Shown here piece after piece: positions 34,956-43,973 of a stretch of 64,000 bases of DNA. Location: NCBI RefSeq assembly GCF_003611275.1, contig NZ_CP020694.1, positions 2,480,001 through 2,544,000 on the forward strand, in the 5' to 3' direction. The notes beneath the pieces are model-generated. The model was given only the letters and a program-made list of their open reading frames with translations. It did no database searches and was not told the DNA's origin. This DNA comes from Sulfitobacter sp. D7. GTDB taxonomy: Bacteria; Pseudomonadota; Alphaproteobacteria; Rhodobacterales; Rhodobacteraceae. Numbering within the stretch: the stretch's first letter is position 1; each line of letters starts with the position of its first letter. The position numbers and the translations under genes were made by a program.

Positions 34956-35747
34956 ATGCTGAGCTATCAACACATCTACCACGCCGGAAACCTTGCAGAC
35001 GTGCAGAAACACGCACTTTTGGCGTGGATGCTGTCGTATCTCACCCGCAAGGACAAACCGCTCACCTATCTGGAAACCCACGCAGGCCGGGCGCTCTATG
35101 ACCTGTCGGACGCGGCGGCCGAAAAGACCGGCGAGGCGCGGCAGGGCATCGACAAGGTGGCCCATTGGTTCGCCCCCGATCACCCCTATTCCCAAGTCTT
35201 GCAAGCGTTGCGCGAGACCCACGGCCCCCGCGCCTATCCCGGCTCTCCTCTGCTGGCTGCGAAACTGCTGCGCCCCGATGACCGCATCCATCTGGCCGAG
35301 TTGCACCCCCAAGAGCACAGCGCCCTTGATCTGGCAATGTCGCCCTACCCGGCGAAATGCCACCTCAGCGATGGGTTCAAGATGGCCTTTGCCCTCACTC
35401 CGCCTACGCCGCGCCGGGGGATGCTGCTGATTGATCCCTCCTATGAGATCAAGACAGATTACGAGACCATCCCGCGCCAGATCGCCAAGCTTAGCCGCGC
35501 GTGGAACGTCGGGATCATAGCCCTGTGGTATCCGATCCTGACCAACCGCGCACATGTACCCATGCTCGACACGCTCACCGCCAACCACCCCGATGCGCTG
35601 CGCCACGAAGTGCGCTTCCCGCCAGCGCGCCCCGGTCATGGCATGGTCGGCTCGGGCATGTTCGTGATCAATCCCCCCTACGGGCTGGCAACTGAGGCGC
35701 AGAACCTCACCGCCCGTTTCGCCACTTTGACCCAACAGGAGAGATAA
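34956..35747 (+). CDS. rlmJ: 23S rRNA (adenine-2030-N6)-methyltransferase
   Basis: 263 aa. MLSYQHIYHAGNLADVQKHALLAW is the conserved start of RlmJ; the SAM-binding region has YLETHAGRALYDL, and the catalytic motif reads LLIDPSYE (family DPPYE/DPSYE). HAEL-like LAELHPQE and GSGMFVINPPYGL follow. It methylates A2030 of 23S rRNA. Followed 3 bp later by the DUF1330 gene, so probably co-transcribed. Confidence 0.94.
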   Translation: MLSYQHIYHAGNLADVQKHALLAWMLSYLTRKDKPLTYLETHAGRALYDLSDAAAEKTGEARQGIDKVAHWFAPDHPYSQVLQALRETHGPRAYPGSPLLAAKLLRPDDRIHLAELHPQEHSALDLAMSPYPAKCHLSDGFKMAFALTPPTPRRGMLLIDPSYEIKTDYETIPRQIAKLSRAWNVGIIALWYPILTNRAHVPMLDTLTANHPDALRHEVRFPPARPGHGMVGSGMFVINPPYGLATEAQNLTARFATLTQQER

Positions 35748-35750
35748 CAG

Positions 35751-36044
35751 ATGCCAAAGGGCTATTGGATCGCCACCATGGATATCCACGACACCGCGAT
35801 TTATGATAAATACCGCGCCGCCAATGCCAAACCATTCGCGGATTACGGCGCGCGTTTCCTCGTGCGCGGCGGCACCCAACAAGTCCGCGAAGGCCAGATG
35901 CGCGCCCGCACTGTTGTCTTGGAATTCGACAGTTATGCCGACGCGGTCGCCTGCTACGAAAGCCCCGGCTACCAGCGTGCCAAAGACATCCGCCTGAACG
36001 TGGCCGATGGGTCTTTGGTGATCGTAGAAGGCTATGACAGCTAA
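35751..36044 (+). CDS. DUF1330 family protein
   Basis: 97 aa. PKGYWIATMDIHD, YDKYRAANAKPFADYGARFLVRGG and ALVLEFDSYADAV-like blocks (VVLEFDSYADAVACYESPGYQ) identify this small ferredoxin-like-fold (dimeric alpha/beta barrel) family. AGGAGA precedes the ATG. Function of the family is not established. It lies immediately behind rlmJ. Confidence 0.9.
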   Translation: MPKGYWIATMDIHDTAIYDKYRAANAKPFADYGARFLVRGGTQQVREGQMRARTVVLEFDSYADAVACYESPGYQRAKDIRLNVADGSLVIVEGYDS

Positions 36045-36129
36045 ATCCATGCGGACCATTGCAGGAACCAGCGCGCCCCACGCGCAGTTTCCTCTATGGC
36101 GACCCTGTTTCCTGCGATAAGTGAGCCCC

Positions 36130-36567
36130 ATGCTGAACCGACTGTTCCCCCGCCGTAAGGCACAGCCGAAACCTTTGCCGCAGCCCAATGCCCAACTGGC
36201 ACTGGGCGCGCTTTTGGTCCGTGTGGCCTTTGCGGATCGTACCTACCGCGCCTCCGAGATCGGCCAGATCGACCAGATTCTGGCGCGGACCTTTGGATTG
36301 AAACCGATCGAGGCCGCCAAGCTGCGCGCCACGTGCGAGGCGCTGGAACGTGACGCCCCCGGCACGCCTGAGTTCACCCGCATCCTGCGCGAAGAGGTCG
36401 ACTATGCCGACCGCAAAGCACTGGGCGAGGCGATGTGGCAGGTGGCCCTCTCGGACGGGGCGCGCAATGATGACGAGGAAATCCAGCTTGTCGCCATCGA
36501 AACCGCGCTTGGCCTATCGGATGAGGATATGGCCGCAGCCCGCGCCAACGCTCTAAATACGCTCTGA
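36130..36567 (+). CDS. TerB-like protein, first of a tandem pair
   Basis: 145 aa from the ATG at 36130; an in-frame GTG at 36121 is an alternative. All-helical: ALGALLVRVAFADRTYRASEI, IDQILARTFGL, DYADRKALGEAMWQVALSDGARNDDEE and LVAIETALGLSDEDM. The acidic SDGARNDDEE repeat next to helices is typical of the TerB/DjlA-type metal-binding fold. Function of stand-alone TerB-like proteins in this group is unknown. It is a clear paralog of the gene that follows 36 bp later. Confidence 0.82.
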   Translation: MLNRLFPRRKAQPKPLPQPNAQLALGALLVRVAFADRTYRASEIGQIDQILARTFGLKPIEAAKLRATCEALERDAPGTPEFTRILREEVDYADRKALGEAMWQVALSDGARNDDEEIQLVAIETALGLSDEDMAAARANALNTL

Positions 36568-36603
36568 CATTCCCTTTCCCCGCAGCAGGATGATAACGCA
36601 CTT

Positions 36604-37044
36604 ATGTTTGGTGACTTTCTCAAACGGCTGACCCAGCCCGAACCCGACCCATTGGCCGACAACGATGCCCGCCTCGCGCTGACCGCGCTCTTGGTCCGCA
36701 TCGCCAGGTCCGACAATGACTACGCGATGAGCGAACGGCGCTTGATCGACCGGATCGCGGCTGAACGCTACGGGCTGAATGAGGCTGACGCCACCGCCCT
36801 GCGCGAAGAAGCCGAGGCGCTTGAGGCGCAAGCCCCCGACACCGTGCGCTTTACCCGCGCGATCAAAGACGCGGTGCCCTATGAGCGTCGGCTGGAGGTG
36901 ATCGAAGCGCTTTGGCAGGTGGTTTTGGCCGATGGCAGCCGCTCTGACGAAGAAGACGCGCTGCTGCGGTTGGTGTCGAACCTATTGGGCGTCACCGATA
37001 CCGACAGCGCCATGGCGCGCCAGCGTGTCGCCAAGGAAAGCTGA
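36604..37044 (+). CDS. TerB-like protein, second of a tandem pair
   Basis: 146 aa. Same plan as its neighbour: ALTALLVRIARSDNDYAMSE, IDRIAAERYGL, RLEVIEALWQVVLADGSRSDEED and LVSNLLGVTD. The shared spacing and the ADGSRSDEED acidic block show gene duplication. Both proteins are soluble and acidic with no signal. Inference: a helical, possibly metal-responsive, adaptor pair. Confidence 0.82.
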   Translation: MFGDFLKRLTQPEPDPLADNDARLALTALLVRIARSDNDYAMSERRLIDRIAAERYGLNEADATALREEAEALEAQAPDTVRFTRAIKDAVPYERRLEVIEALWQVVLADGSRSDEEDALLRLVSNLLGVTDTDSAMARQRVAKES

Positions 37045-37092
37045 CCTAGCGTCAGCACCGGTACTGCGATGCAACGCGGGCCAAACTCTGCG

Positions 37093-37122
37093 TTGCAATT
37101 TCCGTCGATTCGTCGCTTTATA
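37093..37122 (+). promoter_or_regulatory. Possible sigma-70-type promoter of the ABC transporter operon
   Basis: TTGCAA (37093-37098) and TTTATA (37117-37122) separated by 18 bases, 34 bp upstream of the likely start of the ATPase gene. Seen by eye only. Confidence 0.35.
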
Positions 37123-37155
37123 GCGCACTGAAATGACAGATTGGCGACAGTTTCC

Positions 37156-37932
37156 GTGACGACAGATACCCCGGTTCTCCAGATCAAGAACCTTCACAAA
37201 GCCTATGGCTCGCTGGAGGTTCTCAAAGGGGTCGATCTGACCGCCCCGCGTGGCCATGTGATCTCGCTGATCGGCTCTTCAGGCTCTGGTAAATCGACCT
37301 TGCTGCGCTGCTGCAACCTGTTGGAAGACAGCCAACAGGGCGAGGTGATTTTCAAAGGCGAACCGGTGCGGTGGAAAGGCAACGGCCACCACCGCTGCCC
37401 GGCGGATGCCAAACAGGTGCTGCGCATCCGCACCAACCTGTCGATGGTCTTCCAGCAGTTCAACCTCTGGGCGCATATGTCGATCCTGCAAAACGTCATG
37501 GAAGCGCCGCTGACCGTGCTGGGCCGCGACCGGGCAGAGGTAGAGCGCGCCGCGCGCGGCTATCTTGAAAAGGTCGGGATCGGTGACAAATGCGATGTCT
37601 ACCCCGCCCAACTGTCCGGCGGCCAGCAACAGCGCGCCGCCATTGCCCGTGCACTCTGCATGGAGCCCGAGGCGCTGCTGTTTGATGAGCCGACCAGCGC
37701 GCTCGACCCCGAGCTGGAGCAGGAAGTCGTCAAAGTTATCAAGGATCTGGCCGCAGAGGGGCGCACGATGGTGATCGTGACCCACGATATGAAACTGGCG
37801 GCTGACGTCAGCGATCATGTCGTCTTTTTGCACAAAGGTCTGATCGAAGAACAAGGGACGCCGGAAGAAGTCTTCGGCGCGCCCAAATCGGAACGTCTGC
37901 GTGGGTTCCTTTCGGCAACCCAGCCTGCGTAA
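37156..37932 (+). CDS. Amino-acid/polyamine ABC transporter ATP-binding protein
   Basis: 258 aa from the GTG at 37156; a TTG at 37141 is possible, and neither has a good ribosome-binding site. Walker A GSSGSGKST, Q-loop VFQQFNLW, signature LSGGQQQR, Walker B ALLFDEPTSALD and switch VIVTHDM are intact. The SALDPE and the HisP/GlnQ-like length place it in the polar amino acid (HisP) family. It powers import with the binding protein and two permeases that follow. Confidence 0.94.
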   Translation: MTTDTPVLQIKNLHKAYGSLEVLKGVDLTAPRGHVISLIGSSGSGKSTLLRCCNLLEDSQQGEVIFKGEPVRWKGNGHHRCPADAKQVLRIRTNLSMVFQQFNLWAHMSILQNVMEAPLTVLGRDRAEVERAARGYLEKVGIGDKCDVYPAQLSGGQQQRAAIARALCMEPEALLFDEPTSALDPELEQEVVKVIKDLAAEGRTMVIVTHDMKLAADVSDHVVFLHKGLIEEQGTPEEVFGAPKSERLRGFLSATQPA

Positions 37933-37956
37933 ACAAAAACCAAAGGGAGTTACCAA

Positions 37957-38694
37957 ATGAAAAAGATTCTACTGGCAAGCGCCGCGCTCAGCATGACTGC
38001 TGGTTTCGCGATGGCCGAAGCTCATGGCAAAACCATCCGCATGGGCACCGAGGGCGCCTACCCCCCCTACAACTTCATCAACGACGCCGGCGAAGTCGAC
38101 GGTTTCGAGCGTGAGCTGGGCGACGAGCTGTGCAAACGCGCCGAGCTGACCTGCGAATGGGTCAAAAACGACTGGGACAGCATCATCCCCAACCTCGTGT
38201 CGGGCAACTACGACAACATCATGGCCGGGATGAGCATCACCGACGAGCGGAAGGAAGTCATCTCCTTCACGCAGAACTACTATCCGCCGACCGCTTCCGC
38301 TTATGTTGCGGCCTCTGAGGATGCGGACATCGAAGGCGGTGTTGTTGCAGGTCAGACAGCGACCATCCAAGCTGGTCACGTTGCCGAAAGCGGTGCCACG
38401 CTGATCGAATTCGCGACCCCCGAAGAAACCGTCGCGGCCGTGCGCAACGGCGAAGCCGACGCGGTATTCGCTGACAAAGATTACCTCGTTCCGATCGTCG
38501 AGGAATCCGGCGGTGAGCTGATGTTCGTGGGCGACGATGTCCCGCTTGGCGATGGCATCGGCATGGGTCTGCGCCAGTCCGACACCGAACTGCGTGACAC
38601 ATTCGACGCTGTCATCACCGAGATGAAAGAAGACGGCTCGCTGAACGAGATGCTTAAAAAGTGGTTCGGCGAAGACACCAATACCTACGAGTGA
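37957..38694 (+). CDS. Periplasmic amino-acid/polyamine-binding protein
   Basis: 245 aa with a Sec signal (MKKILLASAALSMTAGFAMA-EAHG). The mature part has MGTEGAYPPYNF, GFERELGDELCKRA, WDSIIPNLVSGNYDNIMAGM and SITDERK, the HisJ/ArgT cluster pattern. The ligand is probably a basic amino acid or related amine; the puu-like genes downstream make agmatine, putrescine or a gamma-glutamyl derivative conceivable. AGGGAG lies nine bases before the ATG. Confidence 0.93.
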   Translation: MKKILLASAALSMTAGFAMAEAHGKTIRMGTEGAYPPYNFINDAGEVDGFERELGDELCKRAELTCEWVKNDWDSIIPNLVSGNYDNIMAGMSITDERKEVISFTQNYYPPTASAYVAASEDADIEGGVVAGQTATIQAGHVAESGATLIEFATPEETVAAVRNGEADAVFADKDYLVPIVEESGGELMFVGDDVPLGDGIGMGLRQSDTELRDTFDAVITEMKEDGSLNEMLKKWFGEDTNTYE

Positions 38695-38774
38695 TCCAAC
38701 CTCAGGCGCGCCCCTCGCGGCGCGCCTGACCTTCCCTGCGCGGCACCCTCGCGCGGATTAGCCCATGGGGGCCC

Positions 38775-39659
38775 ATGTTTTCTTTCTGCTCTGACCCATC
38801 GATCCTGAACGACTGGTTCTGGACCGCCTGTTACCTGACAACCGGCGTTCATATGTCGTTCTACATGTCCTTCCTCAAGGTCTTGATGCTGCTTGCCGTG
38901 ACCGCGCCTGTGGCGCTGGCCTTCGGCTTTGGCGGGGCCATGATGGCGCGTGCGCGTTTCGCGCCGCTGAGTTGGGTCGGCAAAGGCTATATCGCACTGG
39001 TGCGCGGTGTGCCGGATATCGCCTTCTTTCTGTTTTTCGTCATCGCCTTGGATCAGGGCATCGAATACCTGCGTCACAAGGCGCTCTGTTCCGATTGGGA
39101 CATGCCGGTCCGCCAAGGCAGTGATTTCGTGGTCTGTCAGGCCGCCAAAATGCCTTTGGGCAATGCCGCGCAATGGGTGCATGAGACCTATGGTTTCGGC
39201 CTTGCGGTCTTTACCTTTGCCATCGTCTTCGGCGCTTTTGCGGCCAACGTCCTGTTCGGTGCCATGCGCGCCGTGCCCCGGGCGCAGCTTGAAACCGCCG
39301 AGGCTTACGGCATGAACCACCGCCAGACCTTCTGGCGGGTACTGGTGCCGCAGATGTGGGTCTATGCCCTGCCCGGTCTCAGCAACCTGTGGATGGTGCT
39401 GATCAAGGCCACGCCGCTGCTGTTTCTCCTGGGCGTCGAGGATATCGTCTATTGGGCGCGCGAACTGGGCGGCACCAAGACGCCACGCTTCACCGACTAT
39501 CCGCACCCCGATTGGCGCATGTGGTACTTCCTCGGGCTGCTGGTATTCTACCTGCTCTTTACCCGGATTTCCGAGATTTCGTTGGACCGCCTGATGAAAC
39601 GACTGACACGCGGCCAAGCCACCACCGGCGGCGAAGCCCAGCGGAGGGCCGGCGCATGA
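38775..39659 (+). CDS. ABC transporter permease, HisM/HisQ family
   Basis: 294 aa, with about five to six membrane segments. The EAA loop is seen as ETAEAYGMNHRQTFWRVLVP. The central loop (about residues 95-135) is longer than in HisQ of E. coli, with RHKALCSDWDMPVRQG. Its stop overlaps the next permease start (ATGA), so the two form the heteromeric membrane part of the importer. Confidence 0.9.
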   Translation: MFSFCSDPSILNDWFWTACYLTTGVHMSFYMSFLKVLMLLAVTAPVALAFGFGGAMMARARFAPLSWVGKGYIALVRGVPDIAFFLFFVIALDQGIEYLRHKALCSDWDMPVRQGSDFVVCQAAKMPLGNAAQWVHETYGFGLAVFTFAIVFGAFAANVLFGAMRAVPRAQLETAEAYGMNHRQTFWRVLVPQMWVYALPGLSNLWMVLIKATPLLFLLGVEDIVYWARELGGTKTPRFTDYPHPDWRMWYFLGLLVFYLLFTRISEISLDRLMKRLTRGQATTGGEAQRRAGA

Positions 39660-40462
39660 GCTGTCTGCAAACGATTCAGGACTACGGTCTGCGCTCTCTT
39701 GGCTATGGTGAACGCCTGCTGCCGCGCGAGGGTTTCACGCTCTGCGAACAGTTCACGCTGATCGGCTCAGGGATGCTGTGGAACATCTACTTCGGCGTCA
39801 TCGCCCTGCTGACAGGGTTCTTCTTTGCCACGGCGCTTGGCGTTGGAAAGGCCAGTCCGAACCCTTGGTTCCGCAAACCGGCGGAATGGTTCATCTTCAT
39901 CTTCCGTGGCTCGCCGCTCTTCATCCAATTCTTCTTTGGCTACTTCCTGTTTCTGTCGCTAAAGTCCGAATACGCCTTTTTCGCTCCCTTCACCGCGGCA
40001 TGGTTGGGGGCGCTGATCGTGCTCTTTCTCAACACTGCCGCATATTCGGGCGAAATTTTTTACGGCGCGCTGCAGTCCATCCCCAAGGGCGATGTCGAGG
40101 CCGCAGATGCCTATGGTCTGTCGGGCTGGTCGCGCTTTCGCCGGGTGATCTGGCCCACCTCGCTGCGCCTTGCCTGGCCCGCCTATACGAACGAGGCGAT
40201 TTTTCTGTTTCACGCCACGACACTGGTGTTTTTCAGCGGTTTCCCGGCCTGGCAACAGCGCGGAGATGCGCTCTATTACGCCAGCTATTTTGCCGACAAA
40301 ACCTTCAATCCCTTCGTGCCCTATCCCATTCTTGCCGGTTATTTCATCCTTCTGACGCTCTGCATCATTGGCGTCTTCGGTTTGATCAATTCCCGCCTAA
40401 ACCGGCACCTGCCACAGGCCCAACGCCGTAAAATTCGCTTGCGTCCTAATTTGATCCGGTAG
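39656..40462 (+). CDS. ABC transporter permease, HisM/HisQ family
   Basis: 268 aa from the ATG that overlaps the previous stop. Membrane segments and the EAA loop (VEAADAYGLSGWSRFRRVIWP) identify the second permease. FRGSPLFIQFFFGYFLF is the conserved N-terminal region of the family. Forms the pore with the first permease. Confidence 0.9.
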   Translation: MSCLQTIQDYGLRSLGYGERLLPREGFTLCEQFTLIGSGMLWNIYFGVIALLTGFFFATALGVGKASPNPWFRKPAEWFIFIFRGSPLFIQFFFGYFLFLSLKSEYAFFAPFTAAWLGALIVLFLNTAAYSGEIFYGALQSIPKGDVEAADAYGLSGWSRFRRVIWPTSLRLAWPAYTNEAIFLFHATTLVFFSGFPAWQQRGDALYYASYFADKTFNPFVPYPILAGYFILLTLCIIGVFGLINSRLNRHLPQAQRRKIRLRPNLIR

Positions 40463-40563
40463 TATCCATTATTTGATCAAATTACGCGGCGCGTGGGCGC
40501 CAACTGCTTTTGCCCCCCGGGTGAACCGCTCTGTGACATGCCCACCGCCTTTGCAGGTGACGT

Positions 40564-41898
40564 ATGAACAACTGGCTTCGCAAAAACCCTCAGGTCCGCA
40601 CCATTCGTGTGGCCGCCGCCGACCTCAATGGCCAAGCCCGCGGCAAGCGCATTCCGTCGCGTTTTGCCGATAAGGTAACCACCGAAGGCACCCGCTTTCC
40701 GGTCTCGGTGCTGAACCTCGACATCTGGGGCGAGGATATCGACGACAGCCCGCTGGTGTTTGAGAGCGGCGATGCGGACGGCGTGCTGAAACCGACCGAG
40801 CGGGGCTTCATGCCGATGCCATGGCTCGACGCGCCCTCGGCCCTGCTGCCGATTTGGATGTTCCGCGAAGATGGCCGCCCCTACCCCGGCGATCCGCGCC
40901 ACGCGCTGCGTGCCGTGCTTGACCGCTACAAAGCGCGCGGCCTCACGCCCGTCTGCGCGGTGGAACTGGAATTCTTCCTGATCGACGATTCGGGCCGCAA
41001 CCTTCAGGTGCCGATCTCGCCCCGCTCGGGCAAACGACGCAAGGCGGCCGAGACCATGTCGATCCGCGCGCTCGACCAGTTCGATCTGTTCTTCACCGAT
41101 CTCTATGACGCCTGCGAAGAGATGGACATCCCCGCCGATACCGCCATTTCCGAGGCGGGTCTGGGCCAGTTCGAAATCAACTTGATGCATTGCGACGATG
41201 CGCTGCGCGCCGCCGACGACGCATGGCTGTTCAAGATGCTGGTCAAAGGGCTGGCGCGGCGGCACGGCTTTGCCGCAAGCTTTATGGCGAAACCCTATGA
41301 GGATTACTCCGGCTCTGGCCTGCACACGCATTTTTCGGTGCTGGATGAAAATGGCGACAACATCTTTGACGATGGCGGGCCCAAGGGGACCGCCACGCTG
41401 CGCCACGCCGTGGCGGGCTGCATGAACGCGATGCGGGGCTCGGCGCTGGTGTTCTGTCCGCACGCCAACAGCTTTGACCGGATGGTGCCGGAATCCCATG
41501 CGCCCACCGGGGTATGCTGGGCCTATGAAAACCGCACCGCCGCGATCCGCATCCCTTCGGGCAGCCACAAGGCGCGGCGGATCGAACATCGGGTCTCTGG
41601 CGGCGACGTGAACCCCTATCTGATGCTGGCCGCCGTTCTGGGCGCGGCGCTTAACGGGATCGAAGATGGAGCAGAGCCGCCTGCCCCGATCACCGGCAAC
41701 GCCTATGCCGCCGATCTGCCGCGCATGCCCAGCGATTGGAAAACCGCTATCGACTTGTTTGAAAGCTGCCCCCATGTCGCACGGATCTTTGCCCCCGAGA
41801 TGGTCCGCAACTTCGTGCTGACGAAACGCCAAGAATTGCATTACATGCAGGAATTGACCCCAGAGGAACAGGTCGAGATCTATCTCGACACTGTGTAA
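40564..41898 (+). CDS. Glutamine synthetase-like ligase (gamma-glutamylpolyamine synthetase type)
   Basis: 444 aa. Metal and ATP sites of the GS fold are seen: AVELEFFLIDDSG, EAGLGQFEINLMHCD, GSGLHTHFSVLD and ENRTAAIRIPSG. It lacks the Tyr-containing adenylylation loop of housekeeping GlnA. In the Puu pathway such enzymes join glutamate to putrescine or spermidine at the expense of ATP. It starts the second half of this operon, 102 bp after the permease, and is one of two related ligases here; their identities differ, so they may act on different amines. Confidence 0.88.
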   Translation: MNNWLRKNPQVRTIRVAAADLNGQARGKRIPSRFADKVTTEGTRFPVSVLNLDIWGEDIDDSPLVFESGDADGVLKPTERGFMPMPWLDAPSALLPIWMFREDGRPYPGDPRHALRAVLDRYKARGLTPVCAVELEFFLIDDSGRNLQVPISPRSGKRRKAAETMSIRALDQFDLFFTDLYDACEEMDIPADTAISEAGLGQFEINLMHCDDALRAADDAWLFKMLVKGLARRHGFAASFMAKPYEDYSGSGLHTHFSVLDENGDNIFDDGGPKGTATLRHAVAGCMNAMRGSALVFCPHANSFDRMVPESHAPTGVCWAYENRTAAIRIPSGSHKARRIEHRVSGGDVNPYLMLAAVLGAALNGIEDGAEPPAPITGNAYAADLPRMPSDWKTAIDLFESCPHVARIFAPEMVRNFVLTKRQELHYMQELTPEEQVEIYLDTV

Positions 41899-41908
41899 CA
41901 GGTGACAC

Positions 41909-42598
41909 ATGAAAATCGGCATTCTTCAAACCGGCCATTCTCCCGACGACTTCCGCGAACAGCTGGGCGACTATGGCGAAATGTTCACCAAGCTGCTGGA
42001 CGGTCATGACTTTGACTTTCAAATCTGGTCGGTCGTCGATGGGATCTTGCCCGAAGGGGTGGATGAAGCCGATGGCTGGCTCATCACCGGGTCCAAACAC
42101 GGCGCTTACGAGGATCACGACTGGATCCCGCCGCTGGAAGACTTCATCCGCGAAACCTATGCCGATGGCCGCCCGATGATTGGCGTCTGTTTTGGCCATC
42201 AGGTCATCGCCCAAGCGCTTGGCGGCAAGGTCGAAAAGTTCACCGGCGGCTGGTCGATCGGCCGCACTGAATACGACATGGACGGAGACAAGCTGGCCCT
42301 CAACGCATGGCATCAGGATCAGGTTGTCGAACTGCCCGAAGGTGCCAAGGTCGTCGCCTCATCTGATTTCTGCCCCTATGCGGCGCTGGCCTATGACAAC
42401 CGCATCTGGACGGTTCAGCCTCACCCCGAGTTCGGTCATGATTTCATCGACGGCTTGATCAAAACCCGTGGCAAAGGCGTGGTGCCGGACCACCAGCTTG
42501 AACAGGCGACCGCCGCGCTTGGTGGCCCCATTGATAACCAAAAAATCGCGGACCAAATGGCCGCATTCTTCAAAGACAACAGGAAAGAGAGGGCCTGA
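41909..42598 (+). CDS. Class I glutamine amidotransferase-like protein
   Basis: 229 aa with the triad blocks GVCFGHQ (Cys), VQPHPEF (His and Glu). GSKHGAYEDHDWIPPLE precedes the nucleophile. It resembles GMP-synthase-like stand-alone amidotransferases found with GS-like genes in polyamine and amino-acid catabolic loci. In the Puu pathway PuuD hydrolyses gamma-glutamyl-GABA; PuuD is a different type of this superfamily, so a hydrolytic role is inferred from position. The stop and the next start share a base (TGATG). Confidence 0.83.
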   Translation: MKIGILQTGHSPDDFREQLGDYGEMFTKLLDGHDFDFQIWSVVDGILPEGVDEADGWLITGSKHGAYEDHDWIPPLEDFIRETYADGRPMIGVCFGHQVIAQALGGKVEKFTGGWSIGRTEYDMDGDKLALNAWHQDQVVELPEGAKVVASSDFCPYAALAYDNRIWTVQPHPEFGHDFIDGLIKTRGKGVVPDHQLEQATAALGGPIDNQKIADQMAAFFKDNRKERA

Positions 42599-43959
42599 TG
42601 GCCGAGGATTGGACAGAAGCACTACCCGAAGCGGCGCGCGCCTATCTTGAGGGCCGGCGTCTGGACGAAGTGGAATGTATCATCCCCGACCTGCCCGGCA
42701 TCGCCCGCGGCAAGGCTGTCCCGGCGTCGAAATTCGCGCGGCAGGATTACTTTCACCTGCCCGACAGCATCTTTTACCAGACCATCACCGGTGAATGGGG
42801 CGAAGCGGCAGGCGACGATGGGTTCATTGAAAAAGACATGATCCTGCGCCCGGATATGGACACGGCCACCGCCGCCCCATGGACCGGCGACTGGACACTT
42901 CAGGTGATCCACGACGCTTTCGACCGCAACAATGAGCCAGTGCCCTATTCGCCGCGCAATGTGCTTAAACGGGTGGTGCAACTGTACCGCGACAAGGGAT
43001 GGGAGCCTGTGGTGGCCCCTGAGATGGAATTTTTCCTTGTGGCCCGCAACATCGACCCGGCCAAGGAAATTCAGCCGATGATGGGCCGCTCGGGCCGCCC
43101 CGCAGCGGCGCGGCAGGCCTATTCGATGACCGCCGTGGATGAGTTCGGCCCCGTCATCGACGACATCTATGACTTTGCCGAGGCACAGGGTTTTGAGATT
43201 GACGGCATCACCCAAGAAGGCGGTGCTGGCCAGCTTGAGATCAACCTGCAGCACGGCGATCCGGTGCGTCTGGCCGATGAGGTCTTCTACTTCAAACGGC
43301 TGATCCGAGAAGCGGCGATGCGGCACGAGTGCTATGCCACCTTCATGGCCAAACCCATCGCCGATGAGCCGGGCAGCGCGATGCACATCCACCACTCGGT
43401 GCTGGACGTGAAAACCGGCGAAAACATCTTTGTCGATGCGGATGGGGAAGAGACTGCGCCCTTCAAGCACTTCATCGCCGGGCTGCAAAACCACATGCCC
43501 TCGGCGCTGGCCGTGATCGCGCCCTACGTCAACTCCTACCGCCGCTACGTCAAGGATCACGCCGCGCCGATCAACCTTGAGTGGGGCCGCGACAACCGGA
43601 CCACAGGCATCCGCGTGCCGCTCTCGGGGCCAAAATCGCGCCGGGTTGAGAACCGCCTTGCGGGGATGGATTGCAACCCCTACCTCGGCATCGCCGCCAG
43701 CCTCGCCTGCGGCTATCTGGGATTGATCCAGCAAAAAGACCCGCTGCCCGAATTCAAGGGCGACGCCTATGTCGGCGAAGGGGACATCCCCCAAGTTCTG
43801 GGCCAAGCGCTTGATCTGTTTGAAGAAGCCACGGAGCTGCATGAGGCTTTGGGGCCCGATTTCGCCCGCGTTTACTCCATCGTCAAGCGGGCCGAATACG
43901 AAGAGTTCCTTCAGGTCATCTCGCCCTGGGAACGTGAACATCTGCTGATGAACGTCTAA
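42598..43959 (+). CDS. Glutamine synthetase-like ligase, second paralog
   Basis: 453 aa. GS blocks: APEMEFFLVARN, EGGAGQLEINLQHGD, PGSAMHIHHSVLD and DNRTTGIRVPLSG. The N-terminal domain has ECIIPDLPGIARGKAVPASKFA, which matches the PuuA-like group. Coupled to the amidotransferase by TGATG and followed 14 bp later by the amine oxidase gene. Likely a gamma-glutamylputrescine synthetase. Confidence 0.88.
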   Translation: MAEDWTEALPEAARAYLEGRRLDEVECIIPDLPGIARGKAVPASKFARQDYFHLPDSIFYQTITGEWGEAAGDDGFIEKDMILRPDMDTATAAPWTGDWTLQVIHDAFDRNNEPVPYSPRNVLKRVVQLYRDKGWEPVVAPEMEFFLVARNIDPAKEIQPMMGRSGRPAAARQAYSMTAVDEFGPVIDDIYDFAEAQGFEIDGITQEGGAGQLEINLQHGDPVRLADEVFYFKRLIREAAMRHECYATFMAKPIADEPGSAMHIHHSVLDVKTGENIFVDADGEETAPFKHFIAGLQNHMPSALAVIAPYVNSYRRYVKDHAAPINLEWGRDNRTTGIRVPLSGPKSRRVENRLAGMDCNPYLGIAASLACGYLGLIQQKDPLPEFKGDAYVGEGDIPQVLGQALDLFEEATELHEALGPDFARVYSIVKRAEYEEFLQVISPWEREHLLMNV

Positions 43960-43973
43960 CGCCCGGAGGCCCG

